From: Halobacillus litoralis
Lineage (GTDB): Bacteria > Bacillota > Bacilli > Bacillales > Halobacillaceae
Assembly: GCF_020524025.1 (NCBI RefSeq)
Contig: NZ_JAIVKN010000004.1
Coordinates: forward strand, 62,001-126,000
Length of the DNA: 64,000 nt
Direction of reading: 5' to 3'
Under the pieces are notes generated by a model that saw nothing but the letters and a program-made list of their open reading frames with translations, was not told the DNA's origin and did not search any database. Both the position numbers and the translations under genes were made by a program. This document shows, piece after piece, positions 18,173 to 27,440 of this stretch (the stretch's first letter is position 1; each line of letters starts with the position of its first letter).

Positions 18173-18390
18173 GAGAATACCTCCCTAAATGATTACTTTT
18201 CTCCATTTTAACTTATTATAAGGTATTTTTTTACATTATAAAGAAAATTTTGATAATTTAACTTAAAATCAAACTCTATAGAATATGAGGGCTGCGACTC
18301 ACGGGGATGACCATTCAAAGAAAGCCAATTAGAAGGAAAGGTTAAAGAAGTATGAATGAAGAGAAGGTACTTATAACCGTTAATCAAACC

Positions 18391-18426
18391 AAAAAAGAGG
18401 GCGTTTACGTAATGTGAACGCCCTCT
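18391..18426 (-). terminator. Intrinsic terminator of class I aldolase gene
   Basis: On the minus strand a 13-bp stem (arms 18414-18426 and 18396-18408) is followed by TTTTTT. It starts nine bases after the aldolase stop codon. Confidence 0.9.
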
Positions 18427-18434
18427 ACATTTAT

Positions 18435-19325
18435 TTATTTTTTGTTGACCGAAGCATCATAAATCGACTCTACCGCATTCTTCAGTGCCGCGTTAAACTC
18501 TTCATCCGATTGATTGGCATTCAGGTCACCAATCAAGGCGCGTGAGAAGCTGGCGATCAGTCCTTTATTTGATTTCAGCTTTTCGTTGGCTTCCTCGCGG
18601 GAATAGCCGCCAGAAAGGGCAACCACCCGAACAACGCGAGGATGTTCAATAAGTTCTTTATAGGTGTCGGCTATTGTTGGAATGGTCAGTTTCAGCATGA
18701 CGTTTTCATCTTCAGGTAACTCATTCAGGTGTTTTATGATTTCATTACGAAGAATTTGTTCACACTCTACCTTATCTTCTGAGTGAATGTTTACTTCCGG
18801 TTCGATAATAGGTACAAGATCGGACGCAATGATGCGTCTGCCAATGTCGAACTGCTGCTCGACAAGCGTCTCAATCCCGCTCGTATTGGGTTCATGGATG
18901 ACAGAGCGCATCTTAGTCCCGAAAATTTGACGGTCATTCGCTCTTCGAAGCGTTTCGTCTAAATCATGAATTGGTTTCATGAGCTGGACGCCGTCTTCCT
19001 TGTCAGCCAGACCTTTATCAACTTTAAGGAAGGGAACGATGTCGTTGTCTGCCAGATAATCCGGTGTATACTTGCCTTCCACTTCACGATCCATTGTTTG
19101 TTCAAATAGGATCGTCCCTAGAATCCGATCAGAATCAAAAGCAGGAGAAGTGATGATTCTCGTACGCATCTGATGGACGCGGTCGAACATTTCTTCATCA
19201 TTGCTGTAAGCATCTTCCGGAACACCATAATCGGCCAGCGCTTTAGGTGTACTTCCACCGCTTTGGTCAAGCGCAGCAATAAAACCATTTCCGTTCTTAA
19301 TTTTATCAAATTGACGAGTATTCAT
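18435..19325 (-). CDS. Class I fructose-bisphosphate aldolase
   Basis: A 296-residue enzyme that cleaves fructose-1,6-bisphosphate to dihydroxyacetone phosphate and glyceraldehyde-3-phosphate by Schiff-base chemistry. Length and motifs match the Staphylococcus class I (FdaB) type: [16 protein letters not shown] at the N-terminus, PFLKVDKGL near 100, and VMLKLTIPT with Lys212, the expected Schiff-base lysine. [11 protein letters not shown] and [13 protein letters not shown] (phosphate-binding) are also present. I chose the ATG at 19323-19325, eight bases after AAAGGAG, over an upstream in-frame GTG that touches the site. It is monocistronic. Bacilli usually rely on a class II FbaA, so this is probably a second aldolase. 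Confidence 0.92.
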   Translation of the reverse strand: MNTRQFDKIKNGNGFIAALDQSGGSTPKALADYGVPEDAYSNDEEMFDRVHQMRTRIITSPAFDSDRILGTILFEQTMDREVEGKYTPDYLADNDIVPFLKVDKGLADKEDGVQLMKPIHDLDETLRRANDRQIFGTKMRSVIHEPNTSGIETLVEQQFDIGRRIIASDLVPIIEPEVNIHSEDKVECEQILRNEIIKHLNELPEDENVMLKLTIPTIADTYKELIEHPRVVRVVALSGGYSREEANEKLKSNKGLIASFSRALIGDLNANQSDEEFNAALKNAVESIYDASVNKK

Positions 19326-19604
19326 GTTTACCACTCCTTTTTAAGTCTTATGAATCTTCCATCCATACTCTTCCCTGAATGAAGAGTTTTTTAACATAGA
19401 TTAAAAGGAAGAGGTATCATATTAAAAACAGACCCTGAGCATATTATACGATGATAAAAGCGTGATTCTTACCTGTTGTAGTGTTTTGTTGTGGGTTGAA
19501 GGTACATTAGCTACACTAATAAATAAGATGTAATTTAACTTATGAAGTGCTCGGGATTTAGTGGAGAAGCTTGTGAGGGCCTATTACTTAAAGGAGGAGA
19601 TTAA

Positions 19605-20750
19605 ATGAGAGTAGTGATTGCTCCGGATTCATTTAAAGGATCTATGACCAGTGCAGACGTTTGTGAAGCAATAAATGTTGGTCTCCATAAATATAAATCT
19701 TCAATTAGTGTTCACTCTATGCCAATAGCTGATGGTGGAGAAGGAACGGTGGATGCAATTGTAAGAGTTATGGGGGGGGATAAGATTTATGAAGAAGTGA
19801 ATGATCCCCTTGGAAGAAAAATATCATCTGCTTATGGATGGGTGCCGGACAGCAAGACTGCGATTATTGAAACAGCTGCAGCGTCGGGTCTCCCTAGGCT
19901 CATGTGTAATGAATTAAATCCTTTGAAGGCATCTACAATTGGAACAGGTGAACTAATAAAGTTTGCATTAGATAGAGGGGCTGAGCGTATCATCCTCGGA
20001 TTGGGTGGGAGTGCTACCGTTGACGCAGGGGCCGGTTGTTTCCAAGCTCTTGGTGTGAAGTTTTACAACTCAATAGGAGAAGAGCTTAATATGAACGGGA
20101 AGGCTCTATCTCAAGTTGCTGATATAGATGCCACAACCTTTAGACAAATAAGTGATGGAGTAGAGTGGATAATTGCTTCGGATGTTTCCAACCCTCTTCT
20201 TGGAGAACGTGGAGCTGTTCATGTATTTGGTCCCCAAAAAGGCGTAACTTCTTCTCAGTTAAAGATATTTGAAAGAGGTATGGAAAATTATGCTAATGTT
20301 ATGAAGAATTACACAAATAAGGAAGTTATGGACAATAGAGGAAGTGGCGCCGCAGGTGGATTTGGTTTTTCTCTGTTCAGTTTAATAGAAGATTATTATG
20401 TGGAAAGTGGTTTTGACCTTATTGCAAGTCTTGGAAATCTAGAGAAACAGATTAAGGAAGCGAATCTAGTTATTACTGGCGAGGGAAGAGTGGATTCTCA
20501 AACTTTGTATGGTAAAGGTCCGATAGGGGTGGCTCGTTTAGCAAAAAAACATGGAGTTCCTTGCATCGCTTTTGCAGGAGTTATTGAAGGTGAATTAAGT
20601 GGTGCAAAAGATGAGGGAATGCTTGTCATTTTTCCTATCGTTAATCGTCCTATGACATTGGATGAAGCGATTGCTCGAGGTCCCCAGCTTTTACAAGAAG
20701 CAGCTCAGCGCTTTATGGAAGTTTATAATTTAAATCATAAAGATGTCTAG
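19605..20750 (+). CDS. Glycerate kinase (GarK/GlxK family)
   Basis: A 381-residue kinase that phosphorylates D-glycerate (family members give 2- or 3-phosphoglycerate), feeding glycerate into glycolysis. It begins with the signature VVIAPDSFKGSMTSADVCEA and contains PIADGGEGTVDA, LGLGGSATVDAGAG (near 127-140) and VITGEGRVDSQTLYGKGP (near 286-303). AAAGGAGG lies before ATG 19605. It stands alone: no glyoxylate or galactarate pathway genes are adjacent. Codon use looks more AT-rich than the neighbouring aldolase gene, so recent acquisition is possible but not shown. Confidence 0.92.
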   Translation: MRVVIAPDSFKGSMTSADVCEAINVGLHKYKSSISVHSMPIADGGEGTVDAIVRVMGGDKIYEEVNDPLGRKISSAYGWVPDSKTAIIETAAASGLPRLMCNELNPLKASTIGTGELIKFALDRGAERIILGLGGSATVDAGAGCFQALGVKFYNSIGEELNMNGKALSQVADIDATTFRQISDGVEWIIASDVSNPLLGERGAVHVFGPQKGVTSSQLKIFERGMENYANVMKNYTNKEVMDNRGSGAAGGFGFSLFSLIEDYYVESGFDLIASLGNLEKQIKEANLVITGEGRVDSQTLYGKGPIGVARLAKKHGVPCIAFAGVIEGELSGAKDEGMLVIFPIVNRPMTLDEAIARGPQLLQEAAQRFMEVYNLNHKDV

Positions 20751-21130
20751 GGAACGAGGGTGGTTATACAACCATTCCTTACATATTAAGTATACATTAA
20801 AATACTATTAAATATGGTTTGAGTGTCAGGACAGATCCCTCTCATTGGTAATTCTATGATTCTCATTATTGGAGCGTAACAAAAGATAGTGCCGACCTGA
20901 GGATAATAAGAAATCTACCACAGCCACATGTTCTTTTGAAAAGTTTGGTATTGCTCTCTTAAGTTAAGAAGGTAACAGCCAAATCGTGTCTTTCGCTTAT
21001 ACTATACGGCATCCTCTTTCATATAGTGAAGGGAGACGTATTAATGTCTTAAAAAATGTTTCCAGCCTTTGCATGCTAGATTATGTGTTGATGCTGTATA
21101 GTAGCTGGAAATAATGGAGGTCATGGAATA
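20751..21130. other. Intergenic region, 380 bases, with a long-range inverted repeat near its end
   Basis: No gene is convincing on either strand. TTTCCAGC (21059-21066) and GCTGGAAA (21104-21111) could pair across a 37-base loop, just ahead of the GGAGG (21116-21120) of the beta-helix gene. No terminator with a T-tract follows the glycerate kinase. Confidence 0.4.
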
Positions 21131-21973
21131 GTGTTCGACACTGATCCTTATGTTTCAGTTTTAGATTTTCCAGGCACGGATACAGAAAAAGTTCAGAAAG
21201 CCATCCAATTTGCATCTTTAAAGGAAAACCCCAGTACGGTGTATGTTCCGAAGGGAGACTATGTTATCACTTCCACTATTGTTCTAGAGGAAGGGGTGCA
21301 TCTAATCTTTGCCTATGATGCGAGATTTGTTATCTATGGAAACAAAGATGTTATACAGGTTGAAAGAAATGCAAGTATTACAGGTGCGTACATTGCCATT
21401 GATGATAGCAGCTTTAACAGTAGTGTACTTGTATTCAATGGAAAGTATCACTACTATAATTCTTGGAATAGATCCGTTTTTAAACAGATAAATATTGTAA
21501 ATTGGTCAAATAGTCATAAGGGGAAAGGTATATACCTGTATGCAGGTGGACCAGGGCATGAAATTTCTTTCCTTCAATTTGATGACGTGAAATTGGTTGG
21601 GTTGCACACAGCTTTGGAAATTAGAGTGAACAAGCCTTCAAATGGGTACAGCTGGGTAAATGCCAACACCTTTAATGGGATGACAATCGATGATTGTGTG
21701 CGGGGAATTTGGATGAACTCTTCAAAAACTATTCCTAACGAAGCCAGCGGAAATAACTTTACCAACCTGCAGATTCAGCTCACTCCTTCTAGTCAGAGTG
21801 CAGTACGGGTCGCTGGTGAATATAATGCCTTTAATGGAGTTGTCTGGGATCCACAAGTTGTTTCAAATCCCACGCCCCTACTCAATCTTACTCCGAACAG
21901 TCAGAAAACAGATTTTTATATTAGAAGCAATCAAGATGTAAAGGATGATGGGACAGCAAATCGATATTATTAG
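21131..21973 (+). CDS. Pectate-lyase-superfamily-like right-handed beta-helix protein
   Basis: A 280-residue protein without a signal peptide or membrane segment. Residues 12-45 (LDFPGTDTEKVQKAIQFA then STVYVPKGDYVI) match the start of the pectate-lyase-3 / polygalacturonase-like fold found in tail spikes and polysaccharide-modifying enzymes. Later parts show repeated short strands rich in N, G and V (NTFNGMTIDDCVRGIWM, GNNFTNLQIQL), as expected for beta-helix coils. No catalytic triad could be assigned. The start is GTG 21131, ten bases after GGAGG, since ATG 21123 stops at once. It stands alone; no phage genes are adjacent. Confidence 0.65.
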   Translation: MFDTDPYVSVLDFPGTDTEKVQKAIQFASLKENPSTVYVPKGDYVITSTIVLEEGVHLIFAYDARFVIYGNKDVIQVERNASITGAYIAIDDSSFNSSVLVFNGKYHYYNSWNRSVFKQINIVNWSNSHKGKGIYLYAGGPGHEISFLQFDDVKLVGLHTALEIRVNKPSNGYSWVNANTFNGMTIDDCVRGIWMNSSKTIPNEASGNNFTNLQIQLTPSSQSAVRVAGEYNAFNGVVWDPQVVSNPTPLLNLTPNSQKTDFYIRSNQDVKDDGTANRYY

Positions 21974-22128
21974 GGTCTCTATGCCTCACTAGTGACTGCT
22001 GTTCATATACAGCGGTCACAAATTTTTATATTTATCGATTGAACTAACTCTATGTTCATTCTGATGTTTTATTCACAGGTGCTAAGGAATAATATGTATC
22101 AAGGTCATCTTAGAAAAGGAGTGGAGAG

Positions 22129-22854
22129 ATGGGCAGATTTCTTCTGAACTTACTCGCTTATATTCTCGTTGTAACGGTAAACGTGCTGGCGAATGCGCTC
22201 CCCTTAAACGGGCAGACAACTGGTGAAATTTCCAATAGGCTGGATGTTTTGTTTACACCGGCTGGATATGTGTTCAGTATATGGGGACTCATTTACATAC
22301 TGCTGGGGATATGGGTGATCCGTCAATTCCCCGCCAGTCGTAGGGATTTGCCGTTATATCAAGAGACGAGCGGCTTGTTTGTACTAAGCTCCATTTTGAA
22401 CGCCCTTTGGGTCTTCATGTGGCATTATGAGTTTTTCGGTCTTTCTGTAATCGTAATGCTTTTATTACTGCTGACCCTCATTCGGTTGTATGTGACAGCG
22501 AAGGAAGCTGGTGCTTCTTTCTTTGATCTGCTTCCATTCTCTGTTTATCTTGGTTGGATCAGTGTTGCCACCATCGCTAATATTAGTTACTACCTAACTT
22601 ATATTGGCTGGGATGGATTCGGTATTCCTGCCTCGGTTTGGACATTTGTCCTGCTGGCTGTCGCTACATTATTAGCCCTCTATTTCTTGAAGAAGGAAGA
22701 CGACTGGGTGTACCCGCTCGTATTTGTCTGGGCGTTTATCGGAATTGCTGTGAAGAATCAGGATGCCGGCGTACCGCTGGTTGTTTATTCAGCCTATATT
22801 TTTGCAGCTATTCTGCTCATTGCAAGTTTAAGCTATGTCTTTAGAAGAGAGTAA
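22129..22854 (+). CDS. TspO/MBR-related tryptophan-rich membrane protein
   Basis: A 241-residue integral membrane protein with about seven hydrophobic helices. The segment FTPAGYVFSIWGLIYILLG near residues 43-61 is the conserved TspO-like signature (FTP..yvFsIWgliY), and W-rich helices (NALWVFMWHYEFFG) agree. It is longer than five-helix TspO proteins (about 160 residues) and belongs to the larger tryptophan-rich sensory-protein-related group seen in Firmicutes. Ligand and role are unknown. AAAAGGAGTGG lies before ATG 22129 and a terminator follows. Confidence 0.78.
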   Translation: MGRFLLNLLAYILVVTVNVLANALPLNGQTTGEISNRLDVLFTPAGYVFSIWGLIYILLGIWVIRQFPASRRDLPLYQETSGLFVLSSILNALWVFMWHYEFFGLSVIVMLLLLLTLIRLYVTAKEAGASFFDLLPFSVYLGWISVATIANISYYLTYIGWDGFGIPASVWTFVLLAVATLLALYFLKKEDDWVYPLVFVWAFIGIAVKNQDAGVPLVVYSAYIFAAILLIASLSYVFRRE

Positions 22855-22872
22855 GTCATTGATTTATAAAGG

Positions 22873-22906
22873 GAGAACTCCTTCATAACAGGAGTTCTCT
22901 TTTTTT
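22873..22906. terminator. Intrinsic terminator
   Basis: Nine-bp stem GAGAACTCC / GGAGTTCTC, 9-base loop, then a seven-T run. It ends the TspO-like gene and may also serve the convergent P450 gene. Confidence 0.88.
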
Positions 22907-22922
22907 GTCCTTCTTCCGAATC

Positions 22923-24131
22923 TTACACAGGTTTTTTTAACGCTACAGGAAGACTGTTCAGCCCTCGCAGGAGAAAAACTGGACGCCACTCAGGTGGTTC
23001 TGCATCAAGATCTATATGAATATCAGGAAATGAATTCAATAATTTTTCCAGCGCAATGCTTCCCTCTAAACGGGCGAGCGGTGCGCCGAGGCAGAAATGG
23101 ATGCCATAACCAAAAGCGACATGAGCATTTCTTCTCCTGGATACATCAAACTGGTCAGCATGGTCGAATTTCTCTTCATCCCGGTTGGCTGAACTAATCG
23201 AAGCTAATACAAAATCCCCTCGTTGAATGGTCTTTCCGTGAAAGTCCATGTCCTCATCGGCCCACCTGGCTGTTGAAAAATCGACAGGGCTGTAGTAACG
23301 CAGTCCTTCCTCAACAGCTCCAGGAATTAATGCGGGGTTCTCTTTTACTTTTTTCAGCTGGTTTGGATGTTCAAATAGGGCGAACATTGTGTTGCCGATA
23401 AGATTTACAGTCGTTTCGTGACCGGCGATGATCAGAAGCACGACCATTGAATACAATTCGTCTCGGTTCAGCTGTTCTCCATCTTCTTCGTTTTGGAGGA
23501 GACGGGAGATTAAATCTTCTTCGGGACATGCACGTTTTTGTTCAAAAAGCTGGGTTAAATAGGAGGTGAAGGCCTGCACGTCCTCTGTAAAATCAGCCGT
23601 CATGTTGTCGGAAGCGGCAACGATGGTATGGGACCATTTTCGGAACTTATCCCGGTCCTCAGAAGGGACACCGAGCAGCTCGCTGATAACGATAATCGGA
23701 AGAGGAAATGCAAAATCATCGATTAAATCAACAGGACTGCTTTTCTCCTTCATCTGAATTAATAAATCGTCAGCGATCTGGCTGATTCTCGGCTCTAATT
23801 GTTTAATTGTTTTCGGATTAAAGTAAGGCTGCACCAGTTTACGAAGTCTGGTATGATCGGGCGGATCAACATCCAGCATCATATTTTCAAAGATATTGAG
23901 ATTGACGTTTTCTGTTTCTCCGTTGGAAGAAGAGAACAACTTGCTTTGATCTTTTATGAAGCTGGTAGATTTGAGTAATTCTTTAACGTGATCATATTTC
24001 GTAATCAGCCAGGAATGAGGGGGGCGTGTATCGGACATCGGAAAAATGGGGTTGTGAAGGCGCTGCTGCTCATAAAAATCATAGGCCCCTGTTTTAAAAT
24101 TTGATTTATAAAGGGTCTCCATTTGGTTCAT
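22923..24131 (-). CDS. Cytochrome P450 (soluble bacterial class)
   Basis: A 402-residue soluble haem monooxygenase. Helix I reads IIAGHETTVNLIGN (oxygen activation), the K-helix has EEGLRY, and the haem loop FGYGIHFCLGAPLARLE carries the axial thiolate Cys347. No reductase or ferredoxin domain is fused and no ferredoxin gene is adjacent, so redox partners must be supplied elsewhere. It resembles the CYP107/CYP109 group of bacilli in length and motifs; this subfamily placement is a guess. The start has AAAGGAGG eight bases upstream. A promoter (TTGTCA-N17-TATACT) precedes it on the minus strand. Confidence 0.93.
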   Translation of the reverse strand: MNQMETLYKSNFKTGAYDFYEQQRLHNPIFPMSDTRPPHSWLITKYDHVKELLKSTSFIKDQSKLFSSSNGETENVNLNIFENMMLDVDPPDHTRLRKLVQPYFNPKTIKQLEPRISQIADDLLIQMKEKSSPVDLIDDFAFPLPIIVISELLGVPSEDRDKFRKWSHTIVAASDNMTADFTEDVQAFTSYLTQLFEQKRACPEEDLISRLLQNEEDGEQLNRDELYSMVVLLIIAGHETTVNLIGNTMFALFEHPNQLKKVKENPALIPGAVEEGLRYYSPVDFSTARWADEDMDFHGKTIQRGDFVLASISSANRDEEKFDHADQFDVSRRRNAHVAFGYGIHFCLGAPLARLEGSIALEKLLNSFPDIHIDLDAEPPEWRPVFLLRGLNSLPVALKKPV

Positions 24132-24169
24132 TGAATGGTCCTCCTTTAGTTCTTACAGCTTATAGTTGG

Positions 24170-24198
24170 AGTATAAAGGAAGGAACATGTGGTGACAA
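24170..24198 (-). promoter_or_regulatory. Sigma-A promoter of the P450 gene
   Basis: On the minus strand, TTGTCA (24198-24193), 17 bases, TATACT (24175-24170). It is 38 bases before the start codon. Confidence 0.7.
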
Positions 24199-24266
24199 AC
24201 AATTTATGGAAAATAGATTGATTATGAAAGTGACGTTACCTATCATACATGGAAGGAGTAATATCC

Positions 24267-24461
24267 GTGATATCTTCTCCGTCCCAAAGCATTGTATTAA
24301 CAAGTGGAGGCGCCTGTATCAACCGCAATATATTTGCCGCCACGATCTACGAACGCCTGAACATTTTCTTAAAAAGACAGGTACTGGCTTCTGAAATGAG
24401 AGCTATGATAACGGGACTTTCTGCGCATAGAGAGACTCTTAAGAACAACAAATGGTGCTAA
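24267..24461 (+). CDS. Small protein of unknown function, 64 residues
   Basis: GTG 24267 follows GGAAGGAG (24251-24258) with an eight-base spacing, which is a good translation start. The product is soluble-looking and partly helical, containing IYERLNIFLKRQVLASEMRA. It has one internal and one C-terminal cysteine (GGACINRN; NKWC end). No family is recognised. It lies between the P450 promoter and a lipoprotein gene, 117 bases before the latter's start. The good ribosome site and lack of antisense gene support it; a spurious frame cannot be excluded. Confidence 0.5.
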   Translation: MISSPSQSIVLTSGGACINRNIFAATIYERLNIFLKRQVLASEMRAMITGLSAHRETLKNNKWC

Positions 24462-24578
24462 TGGGGTGTAACTTCAAAAGGTGAAATGAGCAAAAAGTCA
24501 CGGTTCGGGGTATGGAACATAATTCCTGGCTGTTTCGTATGGAGGAAGAGAGCAAAGATATTAGAGGGGGGACCATGG

Positions 24579-25178
24579 ATGAGGAAAACTTTTTTTATTA
24601 CGGCTGTGTTATTGACGGCATTGTTAGCGGCCGGTTGTTCAAACTCTACAGATGAAGAGGGAGCGCCGGTACCTTCACAGGAAAATGAAACAACTCCCAC
24701 AGGGGAAAGTGAAACCACTTCCACACTTTCAGATAAGGAGGCAGATATAGAAACCATAGAAACTTATTTAGAAAACGAATTTACAGGACCGGGAGACGCG
24801 TTAAGCGAGGCCCTTGATGAGTACTCAAGAGACCGGTCAAAACTAGATGCCTTTTTAAAAGAAAATTATCAGCCAATTTTAGCAGAAAGGTTTTATGAGG
24901 AGTTTGTGAATTCTAATTATGCGATTAATTGGTTAACTACTGCTTATGGAAATGGCTATCAACTGCAGCCGAAAGATATGACGATAGAAAAAACGGATTC
25001 AGAAAAGGGGAATGCCTACACTTATGAAGTGGAAGTCCAATACAGCAAAGACGGCGCGTCAGAAAGTGAGATGGTTACAGGCGTCATCAACTTAAACGAT
25101 GAAGGGAACATTTCAGCTGTCCGGTTCATGGACGATGGCGGTTTGAAGGAGTCCTTGGAGGACGACAGTGCTCAATGA
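24579..25178 (+). CDS. Predicted lipoprotein of unknown function
   Basis: A 199-residue protein with a lipoprotein signal (MRKTFFITAVLLTALLAAGC, lipobox LAAGC), so it should be lipidated and held on the outer face of the membrane. A Glu/Thr/Ser-rich linker (about 21-60) leads to a folded domain (about 65-190) ending in VTGVINLNDEGNISAVRFMD. The compact alpha-beta domain looks like the small lipoproteins often found in bacilli, but no family is recognised. I chose ATG 24579, seven bases after a GGGGGG run; a longer in-frame start at 24486 would bury the signal peptide. Confidence 0.75.
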   Translation: MRKTFFITAVLLTALLAAGCSNSTDEEGAPVPSQENETTPTGESETTSTLSDKEADIETIETYLENEFTGPGDALSEALDEYSRDRSKLDAFLKENYQPILAERFYEEFVNSNYAINWLTTAYGNGYQLQPKDMTIEKTDSEKGNAYTYEVEVQYSKDGASESEMVTGVINLNDEGNISAVRFMDDGGLKESLEDDSAQ

Positions 25179-25256
25179 GGTTTTAAAAAGGGAGAAAAAG
25201 GATACATTCTCTGCATGTTCATCATTTTTTCACTATGAATAAAGGAGACTTGTAAC

Positions 25257-26684
25257 GTGAGAAATTATTTAAAACATTACATTAATGGCGAATGGGTCGA
25301 ATCCACAGGTTCTGAAACAGAAGAAGTGATCAATCCAGCCACGGAAGAAGTCATTGGAAAAATCAGCTTAGGAACGAAAGAAGATTTGGATAAAGCCGTT
25401 CAAGCTGCCCGCGATGCTTTTCCGTCCTTTTCTCAAACCTCAAAAGAAGAGCGGATTAAGATGCTCGAGGATATTGCGAAAGAATATGAAAATCGTAAAG
25501 ACGAAATTATAGAGACGATTACAGATGAATTAGGATCACCGCTGAAAATATCTGAAAAAGTTCATTATATGATGGGCTACAACCACTTTTCCCAGGCGGC
25601 GGAGTCCCTGAAGGACTTCTCATTTATGGAGCATCATGACGGCCATACCCGGGTGAAAGAGACAATTGGTGTCAGTGGTTTAATTACTCCTTGGAATTTC
25701 CCGACAAACCAAACGTCTACGAAGATTGCGAGTGCCTTCGCAGCAGGGAGTCCTGTTGTATTAAAACCGTCTGAACTAACGCCATTTGCTGCGATCATTT
25801 TAACGGAGATTTTTGATAAGGTGGGTGTCCCGAAAGGTGCCTTTAATCTTGTCAATGGTTCTGGGTCTGTCATTGGTGATGGCATCAGTTCCCACCCGGA
25901 TATTGATTTTGTTTCGTTCACAGGCTCTGGTGCAACCGGTGAGAAGATTATGAAGAATGCAGCAGAAACGATTAAACGGGTAGCCTTGGAACTTGGAGGT
26001 AAATCTCCACTTGTCATCCTGGATGATGCCAATGTTGAAGAAGCGGCAAAAGCAGCAGTCAATCATATTGCTACAAACTCTGGTCAAGTATGCTCAGCAG
26101 CTACGCGGACGCTCATTCCTTCTTCTATGAAAGAGGAATTTGAAAAAGCGATGGTCGATGCCTTATCAGAATTCCCTGTCGGTGATCCGCGTGAGGGCAA
26201 TTACGTAGGTCCGCTCGTTTCGAAAAAACAGTGGGACACCGTTCAGTCCTACATTGAAAAAGGAATGGATGAAGGCGCAACCCTCATTGCAGGTGGAACA
26301 GGTAAGCCGGAAGGCCTGGATACAGGATACTACGTTAAGCCGACCATCTTCACCGATGTGAAAAATGATATGGTCATTGCTCAGGAAGAAATCTTCGGTC
26401 CGGTTATGTCCGTGCTTACCTATGACACGATTGAAGAAGCCATTGAGATTTCCAATGATGTCGTCTATGGTCTTGCCGGATATGTTTATGGTAAAGATCC
26501 GGAGACGCTTAGAAGAACTGCTTCCGGTATTCGTGCCGGACGCATTAAAGTGAATGATACAAAAGCAGACTTTTCTGCTCCATTCGGCGGGTACAAGCAA
26601 TCCGGTATCGGCCGGGAGTGGGGCGATTACGGAATCGATGAGTATTTGGAAGTGAAAACGATTCTTGGATATCCAGGTAAATAA
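25257..26684 (+). CDS. Aldehyde dehydrogenase family protein
   Basis: A 475-residue NAD(P)-dependent aldehyde dehydrogenase. Signatures seen are the N-terminal [33 protein letters not shown] (nucleotide binding), LELGGKSP with the catalytic base Glu245, and [11 protein letters not shown] with the catalytic nucleophile Cys279. QEEIFGPV and [15 protein letters not shown] close the domain. It resembles DhaS/YfmT-type enzymes of bacilli; the aldehyde is not predictable. GTG 25257 is supported by AAAGGAG nine bases upstream. It lies 78 bases after the lipoprotein gene and ends at a terminator. Confidence 0.93.
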   Translation: MRNYLKHYINGEWVESTGSETEEVINPATEEVIGKISLGTKEDLDKAVQAARDAFPSFSQTSKEERIKMLEDIAKEYENRKDEIIETITDELGSPLKISEKVHYMMGYNHFSQAAESLKDFSFMEHHDGHTRVKETIGVSGLITPWNFPTNQTSTKIASAFAAGSPVVLKPSELTPFAAIILTEIFDKVGVPKGAFNLVNGSGSVIGDGISSHPDIDFVSFTGSGATGEKIMKNAAETIKRVALELGGKSPLVILDDANVEEAAKAAVNHIATNSGQVCSAATRTLIPSSMKEEFEKAMVDALSEFPVGDPREGNYVGPLVSKKQWDTVQSYIEKGMDEGATLIAGGTGKPEGLDTGYYVKPTIFTDVKNDMVIAQEEIFGPVMSVLTYDTIEEAIEISNDVVYGLAGYVYGKDPETLRRTASGIRAGRIKVNDTKADFSAPFGGYKQSGIGREWGDYGIDEYLEVKTILGYPGK

Positions 26685-26697
26685 GAAGATAATGTTA

Positions 26698-26736
26698 AAA
26701 GCCCTCCCGACTCATAGTTGGGAGGGCTTACATTTT
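26698..26736 (+). terminator. Intrinsic terminator after aldehyde dehydrogenase
   Basis: Stem AAGCCCTCCC / GGGAGGGCTT (about 10 bp) with an 11-base loop, then ACATTTTTT. It may also serve the convergent minus-strand gene. Confidence 0.85.
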
Positions 26737-26769
26737 TTAAAAAAGGTGTTTGATTGATGCTGTACAAAG

Positions 26770-27303
26770 TTACTTCATCTGCGGCTTGCGCGTCGTGTTG
26801 AATTCGTCCTCATAATCTTTTAAGTATGGATCGGTTTGAAATGGATGAGACTCTTCATTTCTTGGCAATTCAGCTCTTTGCAATTCAGCTGGATTTGGTT
26901 TTCCGGATGACTTATAGCGAATATGAAACTCTTCTTCATACTCAGAGGATTGTTTAGCGGAAGAAGGATCTCTCATTCCTGTAATCCATGTTTCGAAGGA
27001 ATACATGCCACGGTCAATAATGACACAAAGGTCTTCCAGAGACTGAGTGAGCTCATTCAAGCAGTCCAGTCCATTCCTTAAGATGATTCCTTTTTCCTTC
27101 GCTTTATTTACAGAGTGCTCCAGACGGTAACACTCCCCTTGATACGAGAATTCAATAAAGCAGCTGTTCCGATCCCAATTGAAATTAAAATCTTCAATTT
27201 TCAATCGCTTAATCACCTTCACGAGTCTTCTTTCGCAAACATTCTGCTCTTTATGAGGCATCCATTTGAATAGAACATTCTTGAATATACGATTCTTGAA
27301 CAT
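26770..27303 (-). CDS. Hypothetical protein, 177 residues
   Basis: A soluble protein with no family I can name. The first 100 residues look like a compact folded domain with an alternating strand/helix pattern (FNFNWDRNSCFIEFSYQGECYRLEH), followed by a helix (GLDCLNELTQSLEDLCVIIDRGMYSFETWI). From about residue 110 it is polar and probably disordered, rich in E, S, P and N, with PYLKDYEDEF near the end. The likely start is the ATG at 27301-27303, with GGTGG five bases upstream; ATG 27315 touches an AAGG site and is less likely. It lies downstream of the ImmA-like gene on the same strand, 137 bases away. Confidence 0.6.
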   Translation of the reverse strand: MFKNRIFKNVLFKWMPHKEQNVCERRLVKVIKRLKIEDFNFNWDRNSCFIEFSYQGECYRLEHSVNKAKEKGIILRNGLDCLNELTQSLEDLCVIIDRGMYSFETWITGMRDPSSAKQSSEYEEEFHIRYKSSGKPNPAELQRAELPRNEESHPFQTDPYLKDYEDEFNTTRKPQMK

Positions 27304-27440
27304 ACCATCCACCATCCTTTTTTATCTGCCTAATCACGAGGGTTACGGCAATTTCCATCAATACTTATATAATTCTACATAAGGGAGGAATTTCCTTTCT
27401 ATTTTGAAAAATAACTGGAATTTTAAAGGAGGATATTCTA

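Noticed and set aside
21131-21973. Prophage remnant (tail spike)
   Set aside because: No other phage gene is present within several kilobases, so the beta-helix fold alone is not enough.
24486-24578. N-terminal extension of the lipoprotein
   Set aside because: It would put 31 residues ahead of an obvious lipoprotein signal; ATG 24579 has the ribosome site.
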